Notes under the pieces: generated by a model
Seen by the model: only the letters and a program-made list of their open reading frames with translations
Told to the model about the DNA's origin: nothing
Database searches by the model: none
Part shown: one piece after another, positions 24,771 through 32,582 of the stretch
Layout: each line of letters starts with the position of its first letter
Numbering within the stretch: position 1 is the first letter of the stretch
Made by a program: the position numbers and the translations under genes
NCBI GenBank assembly: GCA_035315065.1
Contig: DATFYM010000081.1
Span: forward strand, 1 to 36,668
DNA length: 36,668 nt
Direction: 5' to 3'
Source of the DNA: DATFYM01 sp035315065
GTDB taxonomy: Bacteria > Acidobacteriota > Terriglobia > UBA7540

Positions 24771-26380
24771 TGGTCGCCGGGCACCCCCAAGTCGAGCTTG
24801 GGAAGCGGAATCATACGCGTCTCCCCCAGCTTCTTCAAATCCTTTTCGAAGCCTGCGGTATCGCCGACGAGCACGATGAGAGCATCGTCCGGGTCAAGAT
24901 ACTGGCGCGTGCGGTCCCCAACCTCCTGGCGACTGATGTTCTCAATACTCGTCGGAAATCGGTTCCAATAGTCGAGCGGCAGGTTATGAACCATCAGTTG
25001 CACTACTTGGGCGGCGATGTCCTCTGAAGTTTCGAATTCCAGGGCCATGTGACCGGTGAGATAGCTGCGCGTCGTGCCCAACTCGGCATCAGTGGGTACG
25101 TGGTCCCGCAGCCGCTTCATCTCCTCGAGGATAAGGTTGATGGCTTTCAGGGTCTCGGGCGTTCGAGTCGACGTCTTGGCTACCCAACTCCCCACCGTCT
25201 GATGGCAGACGAGATCGCTGGAGGCTCCGTAAGTGAGCCCACGCTCGCTGCGCAAGGAATGGAAGAGCCGGTTGGTGGCCGGCCCACCCAGAATCTGGTT
25301 GGCCATCGTCAGCGCGTCGTAATCCGGGCTGTCGCGGGGAATGCCGTGATTGCCAATCCGGATCTCGGTCTGAACCGCATCAGGCTTATCGATGACGATG
25401 ACCCGTCGTGAAGGTTGGGAACGCCGCCCATTGTTTTCGAGCGGCGGGGCGGACGCCGCGGTGCTCGCTGCCTCGTTCTTCCACGATCCAAAGGATTCTT
25501 CGGCGCGTGCGAACGCGTCTGCGGGGGCGAGGTCACCCACCACGGCGAGAATCGAGTTCCCTGGGCGACAGTTGCGCTCGTAAAAATGGAGCAGATCCGC
25601 GCGGGTAATGCGACGGACGGACTCCGGCGTTCCTTCGGCCGGGTGGTTGTAAGGCGTGCCCGCGAAAATCGCCCGATTGAACACCGCGTCCGCGAGGTAA
25701 GAAGGGTCCCGGTACAGGACTTCGAGGGACGAGAGCAACTGTTTGCGCCCGCGTTCGACCTCGGCCGGATCGAAGGCCGAGCGCATGGACATATCAGCCA
25801 CCAAATCAAAGGCCATTCCCGTATGGTCGGCCAGAACACTCAGCGCAATGTAAGACTCATTCCAATCGGCCCCGGTATCGATAACCCCACCTGCCTGGTC
25901 AACCGCCTCGGCGATTTGGAGGGAAGTCCTGGATGTGGTCCCTTCGTCAAGCAAACCTGCCACGAATTGTGCAGTCCCGGCAAGGTTAGGCGGGTCGGCC
26001 TCCGCACCTGCCTTCGCCACCAGGCGCAGCGTGACGATCGGCAACGAGTGGCGCTCGATCACTACCACGTGTAGACCGTTGGCGAGGGTCCGCTCCGCCG
26101 GCGCCGGCAGCACCGCCGGTTTAGGCGCCGGCACGGTGGGAGGGTATTGACGATCGCGGCCTCCGGCGCAGGGGACGATCAGCAGCGCCAGAAGAAGGAG
26201 CGACCCAAGAGATTGACGATTGACGATTGACGATTGCCGATTGCCGATTGCTGATTGACGATTGGAAGAGGTTGTCAGAACGTTTGAAGAAATTAAACAC
26301 AGAGGCACGGAGACACAGAGAAGAGAAAGAGAATCACAATAAGAAACATGAAGATGCCATTTGTTTCCCGACGTTCCCAT
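24764..26380 (-). CDS. M16-family peptidase-like protein lacking the zinc motif; 5' end made of repeat DNA
   Basis: The M16 fold is visible from about residue 90: RTLANGLHVVVIERHSLPIV, and later FHSLRSERGLTYGASSDLV, the typical second-half signature. At the place of HxxEH the protein reads FVAGLLDEGT, so it is probably the inactive partner of the adjacent active M16, as in paired M16 operons. It would be periplasmic: a hydrophobic segment (LGSLLLLALLIVPCAGG) near residues 58-74 looks like a signal peptide or lipoprotein leader. Everything before it is translated ~160-bp element and GATTGAC array, and the only in-frame starts are ATG 26380 and GTG 26308, both inside the element. The true start is therefore unclear. 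Confidence 0.8.
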   Translation of the reverse strand: MGTSGNKWHLHVSYCDSLSLLCVSVPLCLISSNVLTTSSNRQSAIGNRQSSIVNRQSLGSLLLLALLIVPCAGGRDRQYPPTVPAPKPAVLPAPAERTLANGLHVVVIERHSLPIVTLRLVAKAGAEADPPNLAGTAQFVAGLLDEGTTSRTSLQIAEAVDQAGGVIDTGADWNESYIALSVLADHTGMAFDLVADMSMRSAFDPAEVERGRKQLLSSLEVLYRDPSYLADAVFNRAIFAGTPYNHPAEGTPESVRRITRADLLHFYERNCRPGNSILAVVGDLAPADAFARAEESFGSWKNEAASTAASAPPLENNGRRSQPSRRVIVIDKPDAVQTEIRIGNHGIPRDSPDYDALTMANQILGGPATNRLFHSLRSERGLTYGASSDLVCHQTVGSWVAKTSTRTPETLKAINLILEEMKRLRDHVPTDAELGTTRSYLTGHMALEFETSEDIAAQVVQLMVHNLPLDYWNRFPTSIENISRQEVGDRTRQYLDPDDALIVLVGDTAGFEKDLKKLGETRMIPLPKLDLGVPGDQK

Positions 26381-26540
26381 TTTTCTCTGGGCCTCTGTGT
26401 CTCTGTGTTGGAAGCTGCTTCGTAATTACTTCACACCTTCTCAGTCGTCAGTCGCGGTAACGAAGTCCGGATGAGCCGCAACTGACTACTGACAACGGAC
26501 AACGGACGCCTCTTCCAATCGTCAATCGTCAATCGTCAAT
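26211..26540. repeat. Triple-nested composite hairpin between the two M16 genes
   Basis: Left: eight consecutive 7-base GATTGAC/GATTGCC units (26211-26266). Middle: the ~160-bp element. Right: CTGACTACTGACAACGGACAACGGACG, then CTCTTCCAATCGTCAATCGTCAATCGTCAATT, the inverse of the left array. The stop codon of the upstream M16 gene (TGA) is supplied by the right array. Both a gene start and a gene end fall inside it. Confidence 0.85.
26275..26441. mobile_element. Approx. 160-bp hairpin element, copy 2 (inverted)
   Basis: It is the reverse complement of copy 1, including the middle (GAATCACAATAAGAAACATG, TTTCCCGACGTTCCCATTTT) and the flanks CAGAACGTTTGAAGAAATT and CGTAATTACTTCACACCTTC. The two copies are about 1.7 kb apart around the M16 gene and differ by scattered substitutions and a few small indels. 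Confidence 0.7.
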
Positions 26541-27894
26541 TCTTGGGAAGCACTTCCACCAGGGTCATATTCTCCGGCACGAAGTATTTCCCGGCGACGC
26601 GCCGGATGTCTTCCGCCCTGACGGCCATGAACCGATTCAACTCGGCATCGAGCAGGTTAGGATCCTTCAGCACGATTGCCGCATAACCCAATTCCTCACC
26701 ACGGCTCTGGTCGCTTTGCCGGCTCAGGATGAAGTCGCGCAGGATCTGGTTCTTCGCTTTCTCGAGCTCCGCGGGCGAAACCAACTCGGTCTTGAGGCGC
26801 TCCAGTTCTTCGCCCACCTCAGCTTCACCCTCCGCCGGAGTGTGGCCGTCGTTCATCACGGCGAAGACAAAGAAGAGGTTGGGATCCTCGGTGAAGTTGC
26901 CGGTGGCTTCGGCTTCGAGCGCGCTCTGCTTTTCGTAAACGAGGCGGCGATAAATTCGCGAACTCTCGCCTTCGGAGAGAATCTTGGCCGCCAGCCGCAA
27001 GGGGTAAGCGTCGGGAACGCCGTCAGCCGGCATGTGGTAACCTTCCACGAAGGCGGGCAGCGCCACGTCGCGGGTGATCTTCACCACCCGCTCAAGGGTC
27101 TGGGGCGGTTCTGGCGGAATGTTCCGCGCCACGGGCCGGCCCGTATCCAACGGCCCGAAGTACTGGCGCACTTCGGCCTCTGCCTCGCTGGCTTCGAAGT
27201 CGCCGGTGACGATCAAGGTCGCGTTGTTGGGAACGTAGTAGGTGTCGTAAAAGGCGCGCACGTCGTCGACGCTGGCCCGGTCCAGGTCTTCCATACTGCC
27301 GATGGTCAGGTGTTGATACGGGTGGACCGTGTAAGCATTCTTATAGAGCACCTCCACCACGGTGCCGTACGGTTGATTGTCAAAGCGCTCGCGGCGCTCC
27401 TCCTTCACCACTTCCCTTTCGTTCTTGAAAGCCTTTTCCGTGATGTCGAGACCGCGCATGCGGTCGGCCTCCAGCCACAGCGACACCGGAAGGCTGGAGC
27501 TGGGCGTCGTCTCCCAGAAGACTGTGTAGTCCTCGGTGGTGTAGGCGTTGTCCGTGCCGCCCGAGCGAATGATGTAATCGGAGAAGTCTTCCGGCGGTAT
27601 GTTCTTTGTGCCCTGAAACATCAGGTGCTCGAAGAAGTGGGCGAAGCCGGTCCTGCCGGGAGTCTCGTTCTTCGACCCTACGTGATACCACACCTGGACG
27701 TTGACGAGCGGCGCGTCGTGGTTTTCCACCAGCAGAACCTGGAGGCCGTTGCCAAGCACAATCTGCTTGAACGCAGTGTGAGGCAGGGTAACGGGCACGG
27801 CGATGCCAGTGACAACGCCCGGCAGGACGAGGAGTACAAGCAGGACGAGGGCGGCGGCGCGGGCTTTGGCCATCGGCAATCTTACATCGATCAT
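26536..27894 (-). CDS. Secreted/periplasmic M16 zinc peptidase (active type)
   Basis: The protein has 452 residues. A signal peptide (ARAAALVLLVLLVLPGVVTG) follows the start; ATG 27894 has GGGGAAG upstream, and ATG 27873 is an alternative. The inverted zinc motif HFFEH lies at 86-90 in GRTGFAHFFEHLMFQGT, with the further Glu ligand about 76 residues later in NEREVVKEERRE. The second half carries AFVEGYHMP and the Arg/Tyr region SSRIYRRLV. M16 members cut peptides of limited size. The downstream M16 gene lacks HxxEH, so the two probably form a heterodimer, as in other paired M16 operons. Its stop codon is within a GATTGAC array. Confidence 0.93.
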   Translation of the reverse strand: MIDVRLPMAKARAAALVLLVLLVLPGVVTGIAVPVTLPHTAFKQIVLGNGLQVLLVENHDAPLVNVQVWYHVGSKNETPGRTGFAHFFEHLMFQGTKNIPPEDFSDYIIRSGGTDNAYTTEDYTVFWETTPSSSLPVSLWLEADRMRGLDITEKAFKNEREVVKEERRERFDNQPYGTVVEVLYKNAYTVHPYQHLTIGSMEDLDRASVDDVRAFYDTYYVPNNATLIVTGDFEASEAEAEVRQYFGPLDTGRPVARNIPPEPPQTLERVVKITRDVALPAFVEGYHMPADGVPDAYPLRLAAKILSEGESSRIYRRLVYEKQSALEAEATGNFTEDPNLFFVFAVMNDGHTPAEGEAEVGEELERLKTELVSPAELEKAKNQILRDFILSRQSDQSRGEELGYAAIVLKDPNLLDAELNRFMAVRAEDIRRVAGKYFVPENMTLVEVLPKN

Positions 27895-27983
27895 CGGGTT
27901 TACGTCTTCCCCTCCGCTGCCCCCAAGCGACGAGATTCAACAACTGATTGTAGCAGGGTTCGCAATTCCCGGACCTGGGCTAC

Positions 27984-28973
27984 TCAGAGGCGTGCCGCAC
28001 GGTGCTTCGCAAGGACGCAAGCGAGCCGCGGGTTTTCCGGGGCCAACTCCTCAAGCCGTTTCAGCACCTCGGGCGAGGGCATCGAGCGCACGATGGCTTC
28101 GGCGGCGGCCTCAGCGTCCGGAGATTTCTTCCGCGCGAGTTCGAGCAGGAATTCGAGCGCCGCCTCCTGCCGGGTGAGGGCGATGGCGGAGAGCACAACG
28201 GACCGGAACCACGGCTCGGATCTGTCGAGGGAGCGTGTGTCGAGGAAGCGCTCGCGCAGGGCGCTGAAGGCCTCCGGGGAGCGCGTGGAGGCGATGGCCA
28301 AAGCGGCTTCGGCCGCGCTATCGTCGGCCGCGGCGAGGAACCGCGCGACCCAGGGAATTGCCGTCACGCCCTCGATCGCCAGGATGCCGCTGTAGCAAGC
28401 ACCCAGGACCTCCGGCTCATCGGCGCCCAGCACAGCTCGAAGCCGGAGCAAGAGAGCGGCGGCCGGCGAGCCGACCTGCTCGATGGCACGGACCACCTCG
28501 CCGCGAACAGCCTTGTCCTTGTCGCTGAGCAACTCGATGAGGTGGGCCAGCAAGTCGGCGTCGGGTAGGGTGCGACATTGTACCAGAGCCAGAGCGCAGT
28601 TAGCCCGCAAGCCGCCGGCGGTATCGGAGCGGCCTCCCCACACCGGCTCAAACTGGGTATGCCGCATGCCGCGAAGGAAAACCGCGGCATCCTGACACTC
28701 CAACGCCGCCAATGTTCGGGCCAGCGAATTCTTGGCCCAGCACTGCGGGTCAGTCTCGATCGGGTCCTTGAAGAAGCGGTCGAAGGCGGCAAGCAACTCG
28801 GGAACCAAGTCGGTCAGGCGGAACTTTGCCACGAGGTCGGCGGCTTTGGCGACAACGTAGTTATTGCGATGCGCCAACAGCTTGCGCAGGGGTTCGAGGG
28901 CGGCCTCAGGCGGGCCCTCACGCAGTCCCTCCAAGGCGGCAAGTTGGTCTTCAACGCTGCGCTTGGCGGGCAT
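27984..28973 (-). CDS. HEAT-repeat protein
   Basis: The protein has 329 residues with no signal peptide. It consists of repeated pairs of helices of about 30-40 residues, for example LEPLRKLLAHRNNYVVAKAA, LIELLSDKDKAVRGEVVRAI and ALEFLLELARKKSPDAEAAA. This fits HEAT or PBS-lyase-like repeats that serve as protein-binding scaffolds. No enzymatic motif is seen. The gene lies 25 bases downstream of the ErpA/IscA-type gene on the same strand, so it is probably co-transcribed, but a role in Fe-S assembly is only a suggestion. Confidence 0.85.
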   Translation of the reverse strand: MPAKRSVEDQLAALEGLREGPPEAALEPLRKLLAHRNNYVVAKAADLVAKFRLTDLVPELLAAFDRFFKDPIETDPQCWAKNSLARTLAALECQDAAVFLRGMRHTQFEPVWGGRSDTAGGLRANCALALVQCRTLPDADLLAHLIELLSDKDKAVRGEVVRAIEQVGSPAAALLLRLRAVLGADEPEVLGACYSGILAIEGVTAIPWVARFLAAADDSAAEAALAIASTRSPEAFSALRERFLDTRSLDRSEPWFRSVVLSAIALTRQEAALEFLLELARKKSPDAEAAAEAIVRSMPSPEVLKRLEELAPENPRLACVLAKHRAARL

Positions 28974-28998
28974 AGCTCAAGGACGCAGGACAAATCGG

Positions 28999-29331
28999 CT
29001 AAACGCTGAACGAGCTCCCGCAGCCGCAGGTCGACTTCACGTTCGGGTTCTCGAACTTAAATCCCGAGCCCTCCAGCGTCTCGACGAAGTCGATCTTGGT
29101 GCCCTTCAGGTACATCAACGACGCGGCGTCGACAAAGACCTTGAGACCTTCAAAGTCAAATACCTTGTCGACCCCGTTGGTCTCATTTTCAAAGTTCATC
29201 TGATAAGAAAAGCCCGAGCAGCCTCCGCCCACCACGGCGAGTCGCAGACCCTTGGGTTGCGGCTCTTGCTGAGAAAGGATCTCCTTCACCTTGGTAATCG
29301 CAACGGGCGTAAGTTCAACCGATGTCGGCAT
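28999..29331 (-). CDS. erpA: ErpA/IscA-type iron-sulfur cluster carrier
   Basis: The protein has 110 residues. ATG 29331 is preferred over the in-frame TTG six bases earlier, because GGAGG lies nine bases before it. The three cluster-binding cysteines are visible in GGGCSGFSYQMNF and in the C-terminal STCGCGSSFSV, the ErpA/HesB signature. It accepts Fe-S clusters and passes them to apo-enzymes in the cytoplasm. ErpA rather than IscA is favoured by the SSFSV end, with moderate certainty. It is first of a two-gene unit with the HEAT-repeat gene. Sulfur-handling genes follow 2-6 kb away, but in separate transcripts. Confidence 0.92.
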   Translation of the reverse strand: MPTSVELTPVAITKVKEILSQQEPQPKGLRLAVVGGGCSGFSYQMNFENETNGVDKVFDFEGLKVFVDAASLMYLKGTKIDFVETLEGSGFKFENPNVKSTCGCGSSFSV

Positions 29332-29762
29332 AAGCAATTCCCTCCAAAGCTCTCGCCAGATCTCAACGAGTCCAATCCTACTTTAACAAAAACAATGGGA
29401 GCAAATCAAGACCAGCGTGGCCAGATCCGCCAGCTTCAGCCAGCAGTTGGACACGAGGAGTATCGTGATTTAGCTAAGTTCTCAGTGGAAGAGCAGACTG
29501 AGGGACGAGAAACGAAAGGCACCTGCCTGAGGAAAATCTACACCATCGGGTGTAAAAGTTCCCCTTCTTGCTCCCCCTTGCTCATCGAGCCACCGCCATA
29601 ACCTCCTGTTATCTGAAGGCCAACATTCCGAGAAGTCTTTGGCTATTCAGATGCTCGACCTTTCGACGTGTTGTGCGATCTAACGTGGGCACCACCGAAA
29701 GCTGGACCCACTTAGACACAACCTCCGCGGACCCCCCCTCCCCGCGGACTTTGAGGAACAAT

Positions 29763-29800
29763 CCTGGGCTTCGAGAGGTTCGAAGCCCAGGGTTTTCCTT
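29763..29800 (+). terminator. Strong terminator-like hairpin upstream of the isocitrate dehydrogenase gene
   Basis: CCTGGGCTTCGA (29763-29774) pairs perfectly with TCGAAGCCCAGG (29780-29791), loop GAGGT, followed by GTTTTCCTT. A second hairpin (TCCGCGG/CCGCGGA) sits just before it. No plus-strand gene ends here, so it terminates an unidentified transcript or acts as an attenuator in the leader of the next gene. The rest of 29338-29762 has no recognisable gene; a 68-codon ORF at 29395-29601 lacks a ribosome-binding site. Confidence 0.65.
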
Positions 29801-29866
29801 CGATCCCGCCCCTAAGCGCGGTCGTCGCCAGCCCTCCGTGATCGAGTTCCGAGCGCAAGTTTCCAC

Positions 29867-29894
29867 TTTCCAATTCCCCATTTCGAACTACAAT
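29867..29894 (+). promoter_or_regulatory. Weak promoter candidate, possibly leaderless, for isocitrate dehydrogenase
   Basis: TTTCCA (29867-29872) and TACAAT (29889-29894) are 16 bases apart. The -10 ends seven bases before the ATG at 29902, and no Shine-Dalgarno is present. If used, the mRNA would begin at or near the start codon. Confidence 0.3.
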
Positions 29895-29901
29895 CATTCG
29901 C

Positions 29902-30927
29902 ATGGGCCAACCAAGTCACTACATCACTCCGGTTCTCGTCACCCTGATTCCGGGAGACGGCATCGGCCCGGAGGTGACGGTGGCCGCCGTCCGAGTGATC
30001 GAGGCGGCTGGGGCCCGCGTCCGCTGGGAAGAGCGGCACGCCAAACCGCTAGTCGGGCGCCGCCGCGAGGATCCCCGGCTGGACCCGGTGGTCGATTCCA
30101 TTCGCCAGACGGGAGTAGCACTCAAAGGACCGGTCACCACCCCCGTGGGCAGTGGCCACCAGAGCATCAACGTAGGGATGCGCAAGGAACTCGACCTCTA
30201 CGCCAGCTTCCGGCCTGTCAAGCGACTGCCTGGCGTCAGCACTTTTTTCGAGGATATCGATATCATCGTGGTGCGCGAGAACACTGAGGACCTTTACGCC
30301 GGGCTTGAACACACCGTGGTGCCCGGCGTGGTGGAGAGCCTCAAGATCATCACCGAACGCGCTTCCACGCGCATCGCCAGGTTTGCCTTCGAGTACGCGC
30401 GCACGAATGGCCGCCAAAGCGTGGCCGCGGTGCACAAGGCCAACATCATGAAGCTGTCGGACGGCCTGTTCCTGGAGTGCATCCGCAAAGTTGCCAAAGT
30501 CTATCCGGAGATTCAATACCGCGAGGTGATCGTTGACAACTGCTGCCTGCAGCTCGTCATGAAGCCGCAGCAGTTCGACGTGCTGCTGCTCGAGAATCTC
30601 TACGGCGATATCGTCTCCGATATCTGCGCAGGCCTGGTGGGCGGGCTCGGTCTGGTTCCCAGCGCCAACCTCGGCGAGCATTACGCCGTCTTCGAGGCGG
30701 TTCACGGGTCGGCGCCCGACATCGCTGGCAAGCACGTTGCCAATCCTACCGCGCTGATTCTCTCCTCGATCCTGATGTTGCGTTACCTTGGCCAGGACGA
30801 CGTGGCGGCGCGGATCGAAAAGGCGGTGCACCAAGTGTACAAGCGAGGCAAGCACCTGACCCGCGACGTCGCCGGCACAGCCTCGACCGACGAGTTTGTT
30901 ACCGCAGTAATCGACGCCTTCGAGTAA
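29902..30927 (+). CDS. NAD-type isocitrate dehydrogenase (isocitrate/isopropylmalate dehydrogenase family)
   Basis: The protein has 341 residues: LIPGDGIGPEV at the N-terminus, ALKGPVTTPVGSGHQSIN (substrate loop), LRK-type motif MRKELDLYASFRPVK, RENTEDLYAGLEH, VHKANIMKLSDGLF with the catalytic Lys, and YGDIVSDICAGLVGG with the metal-binding Asp. The Ser/Asn pattern GSGHQSIN in the loop is that of isocitrate rather than isopropylmalate enzymes, and the short length fits NAD-dependent IDH3-like enzymes. It converts isocitrate to 2-oxoglutarate in the TCA cycle. There is no Shine-Dalgarno before the ATG; start choice rests on the position of the GDGIGPE strand. Confidence 0.9.
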   Translation: MGQPSHYITPVLVTLIPGDGIGPEVTVAAVRVIEAAGARVRWEERHAKPLVGRRREDPRLDPVVDSIRQTGVALKGPVTTPVGSGHQSINVGMRKELDLYASFRPVKRLPGVSTFFEDIDIIVVRENTEDLYAGLEHTVVPGVVESLKIITERASTRIARFAFEYARTNGRQSVAAVHKANIMKLSDGLFLECIRKVAKVYPEIQYREVIVDNCCLQLVMKPQQFDVLLLENLYGDIVSDICAGLVGGLGLVPSANLGEHYAVFEAVHGSAPDIAGKHVANPTALILSSILMLRYLGQDDVAARIEKAVHQVYKRGKHLTRDVAGTASTDEFVTAVIDAFE

Positions 30928-30968
30928 ATCATGCCGGTTTGTTAGCGCGGTACTGCCAGGAGGTTCCC

Positions 30969-31115
30969 ATGTTCACGATCATCCGACACAAGGTCGAGGA
31001 CTTCACCCAGCAAAGAAGACGAATCCGCAAGATTACGCAGATTGTACAAGATTGGGACAAAGAAGAACGCGAAAGTCAGGACCGGCGGTCTTCCTCTTCC
31101 AGTTTCGACTTTTAG
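30969..31115 (+). pseudogene. Truncated small ORF resembling an ABM-type monooxygenase start
   Basis: AGGAGG lies six bases before the ATG, one of the best ribosome-binding sites in the window. The frame opens MFTIIRHKVEDFTQ, which resembles the first strand of antibiotic-biosynthesis-monooxygenase-like (dimeric alpha-beta barrel) proteins. After about 14 codons it runs into the repeat block at 31018 and ends at 48 codons, far short of the approximately 100 residues of the family. It follows the isocitrate dehydrogenase gene by 41 bases. The interpretation as a gene beheaded by a repeat is inference from one short match. Confidence 0.45.
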
Positions 31116-31206
31116 CTTTCGACTCTCTCCTTCGTAATCTGCACAATCTGCGTAATCTGTGGATTCGCCTTCCTTAGACTTTCGACTTTTGACTTTCGAC
31201 TTTCCC
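31018..31206. repeat. Composite inverted repeat (ATTACGCAGATTG and TCGACTTT arrays)
   Basis: Left CGAATCCGCAAGATTACG and right CGTAATCTGTGGATTCG are the ends of an imperfect inverted repeat with 9-base internal units (AATCTGCAC, AATCTGCGT, AATCTGTGG). Inside and to the right are TTTCGACTTT heptamer-type arrays (31100-31125, 31178-31204). It ends at the stop codon of the E1-rhodanese gene. Confidence 0.8.
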
Positions 31207-32379
31207 TCAATACTTCGGCACGCTCGGATCAACCTCATCCGCCCAAGCCAGGATGCCGCCCTTCAGGTTGTGGATCTTGCGGAACCCCGACTTCATCAGC
31301 AACTCGACGGCGCGCGCGCTGCGGGCCCCCGAGCGGCAGTGGACCACAATCTCGTCCGCCGAGTTCAGCTCGTGCATGCGCCGGGGCACGTCGCCGAGGG
31401 GAATCAATTTGGAGCCGGGAATGCGGCAGATATCGTATTCATGCGGCTCGCGGACGTCGATCAGCACGAAAGGATTTTGGTGGTCGTCCATCATTTCCTT
31501 TAGCTGGCTGGGCGTGATCTCCGGGACCTTGGTGGGAACCACGTGTTCTTCGCCGCGGATGCCGCAGAACTGCTCGTAGTCGATCAGCTTGGTGATGGTG
31601 GCGTGGGGCCCGCAGATAGGGCACTCCGGGTTCTTGCGCAGCTTCAACTCGCGAAACTTCAGGCCCAACGCGTCGAACAGCAGCAGGCGGCCGATGAGCG
31701 GCTTGCCAATGCCCAGCACCGTCTTGATGGTCTCCAACGCTTGCAGGCAGCCGACGATGCCCGGCAGCACGCCTAGGACGCCGCCTTCGGCACAGCTTGG
31801 CACCAGCCCCGGCGGGGGCGGCTCCGGGTACACGCAACGGTAGCACGGCCCGTGCTTCGCGTCGAACACGCTCACCTGACCCTCGAAGCGGAAGATGCTG
31901 CCGTAGACGTTGGGCTTGCCCAGCAGCACGCAGGCGTCGTTTACCAGATAACGAGTGGGAAAATTATCCGTGCCGTCGGCCACTACGTCGTAGTCCTTGA
32001 AGATGTCGAGGGCGTTCTCAGACGTGAGGCGCGTATGGAAGCTTTCCACTTCGACGTTGGGGTTAATGTCGGCAATCGTGTCCGCGGCCGAGTGCAGCTT
32101 GAGACGCCCTACGTCATCGGTATCGTGGATCACCTGCCGCTGCAGGTTGGTGAAGTCCACCACGTCGAAATCGACGATGCCCAGCTTGCCCACGCCGGCC
32201 GCGGCAAGATACAGCGCCAGCGGCGAGCCCAGCCCGCCCGCGCCGATGGTCAGCACCTTGGCCTGCTTCAGCTTGAGCTGGCCTTCCATGCCTACCTCGG
32301 GCATGATCAAGTGCCGGCTGTATCGCAGGATTTCGTCCTTGCTCAATTGCGCGCTGGGAACTGCAACCGCTGTGCCCAT
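31207..32379 (-). CDS. MoeZ/ThiF-type E1 adenylyltransferase fused to a rhodanese domain
   Basis: The protein has 390 residues. The E1 domain has the ATP motif GAGGLGSP (46-53), the DFDVVDFTNLQRQ loop, the metal-binding DGTDNF, and a zinc site CYRC (179-182) with CPIC (253-256). The C-terminal rhodanese domain (about 285-390) has the active Cys348 in VVHCRSGARSA, able to carry a persulfide. MoeZ/MOCS3-type proteins adenylate the Gly-Gly end of a ubiquitin-like sulfur carrier and then supply sulfur to form a thiocarboxylate. The CysO-like carrier gene lies 203 bases upstream on the same strand, so it is the likely substrate; service to molybdopterin or thiamine carriers is also possible. Confidence 0.93.
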   Translation of the reverse strand: MGTAVAVPSAQLSKDEILRYSRHLIMPEVGMEGQLKLKQAKVLTIGAGGLGSPLALYLAAAGVGKLGIVDFDVVDFTNLQRQVIHDTDDVGRLKLHSAADTIADINPNVEVESFHTRLTSENALDIFKDYDVVADGTDNFPTRYLVNDACVLLGKPNVYGSIFRFEGQVSVFDAKHGPCYRCVYPEPPPPGLVPSCAEGGVLGVLPGIVGCLQALETIKTVLGIGKPLIGRLLLFDALGLKFRELKLRKNPECPICGPHATITKLIDYEQFCGIRGEEHVVPTKVPEITPSQLKEMMDDHQNPFVLIDVREPHEYDICRIPGSKLIPLGDVPRRMHELNSADEIVVHCRSGARSARAVELLMKSGFRKIHNLKGGILAWADEVDPSVPKY

Positions 32380-32417
32380 GGTCTAACACCTCTTCGTTTT
32401 TGGGGTTGTCGATTTTG

Positions 32418-32541
32418 GATTTCGGAAGTCGAAAGTCGAAAGTTAAGAGTCAAAAGTGAAAAAACCAGCCCCCGGGCGGCCTTTTCGCGAGGCTTGAAAG
32501 ACATCTTCACTTTCGACTTTCAACTGTCGACTTTCGACTCG
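32418..32541. repeat. TCGAAAG heptamer hairpin between carrier and E1 genes
   Basis: Left units AAGTCGAAAGTCGAAAGTT and right units CTTTCGACTTTCAACTGTCGA are inverted, spacer about 45 bases. The period is 7. It is followed at 32548-32580 by an unrelated GC-rich palindromic segment (CCCGGGATCCCGCCG). Confidence 0.8.
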
Positions 32542-32582
32542 GGTGGCAAGCGCCCGGGATCCCGCCGCCGCGGGACCCAAGG

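Noticed and set aside
26716..28395. Long plus-strand open frame (559 codons)
   Set aside because: Lies antisense to the M16 and HEAT-repeat genes, whose motifs are clear; it is a shadow caused by high GC.
29395..29601. 68-codon ORF between erpA and isocitrate dehydrogenase
   Set aside because: No ribosome-binding site, no recognisable motif, and no neighbour that would explain it; not listed as a gene.
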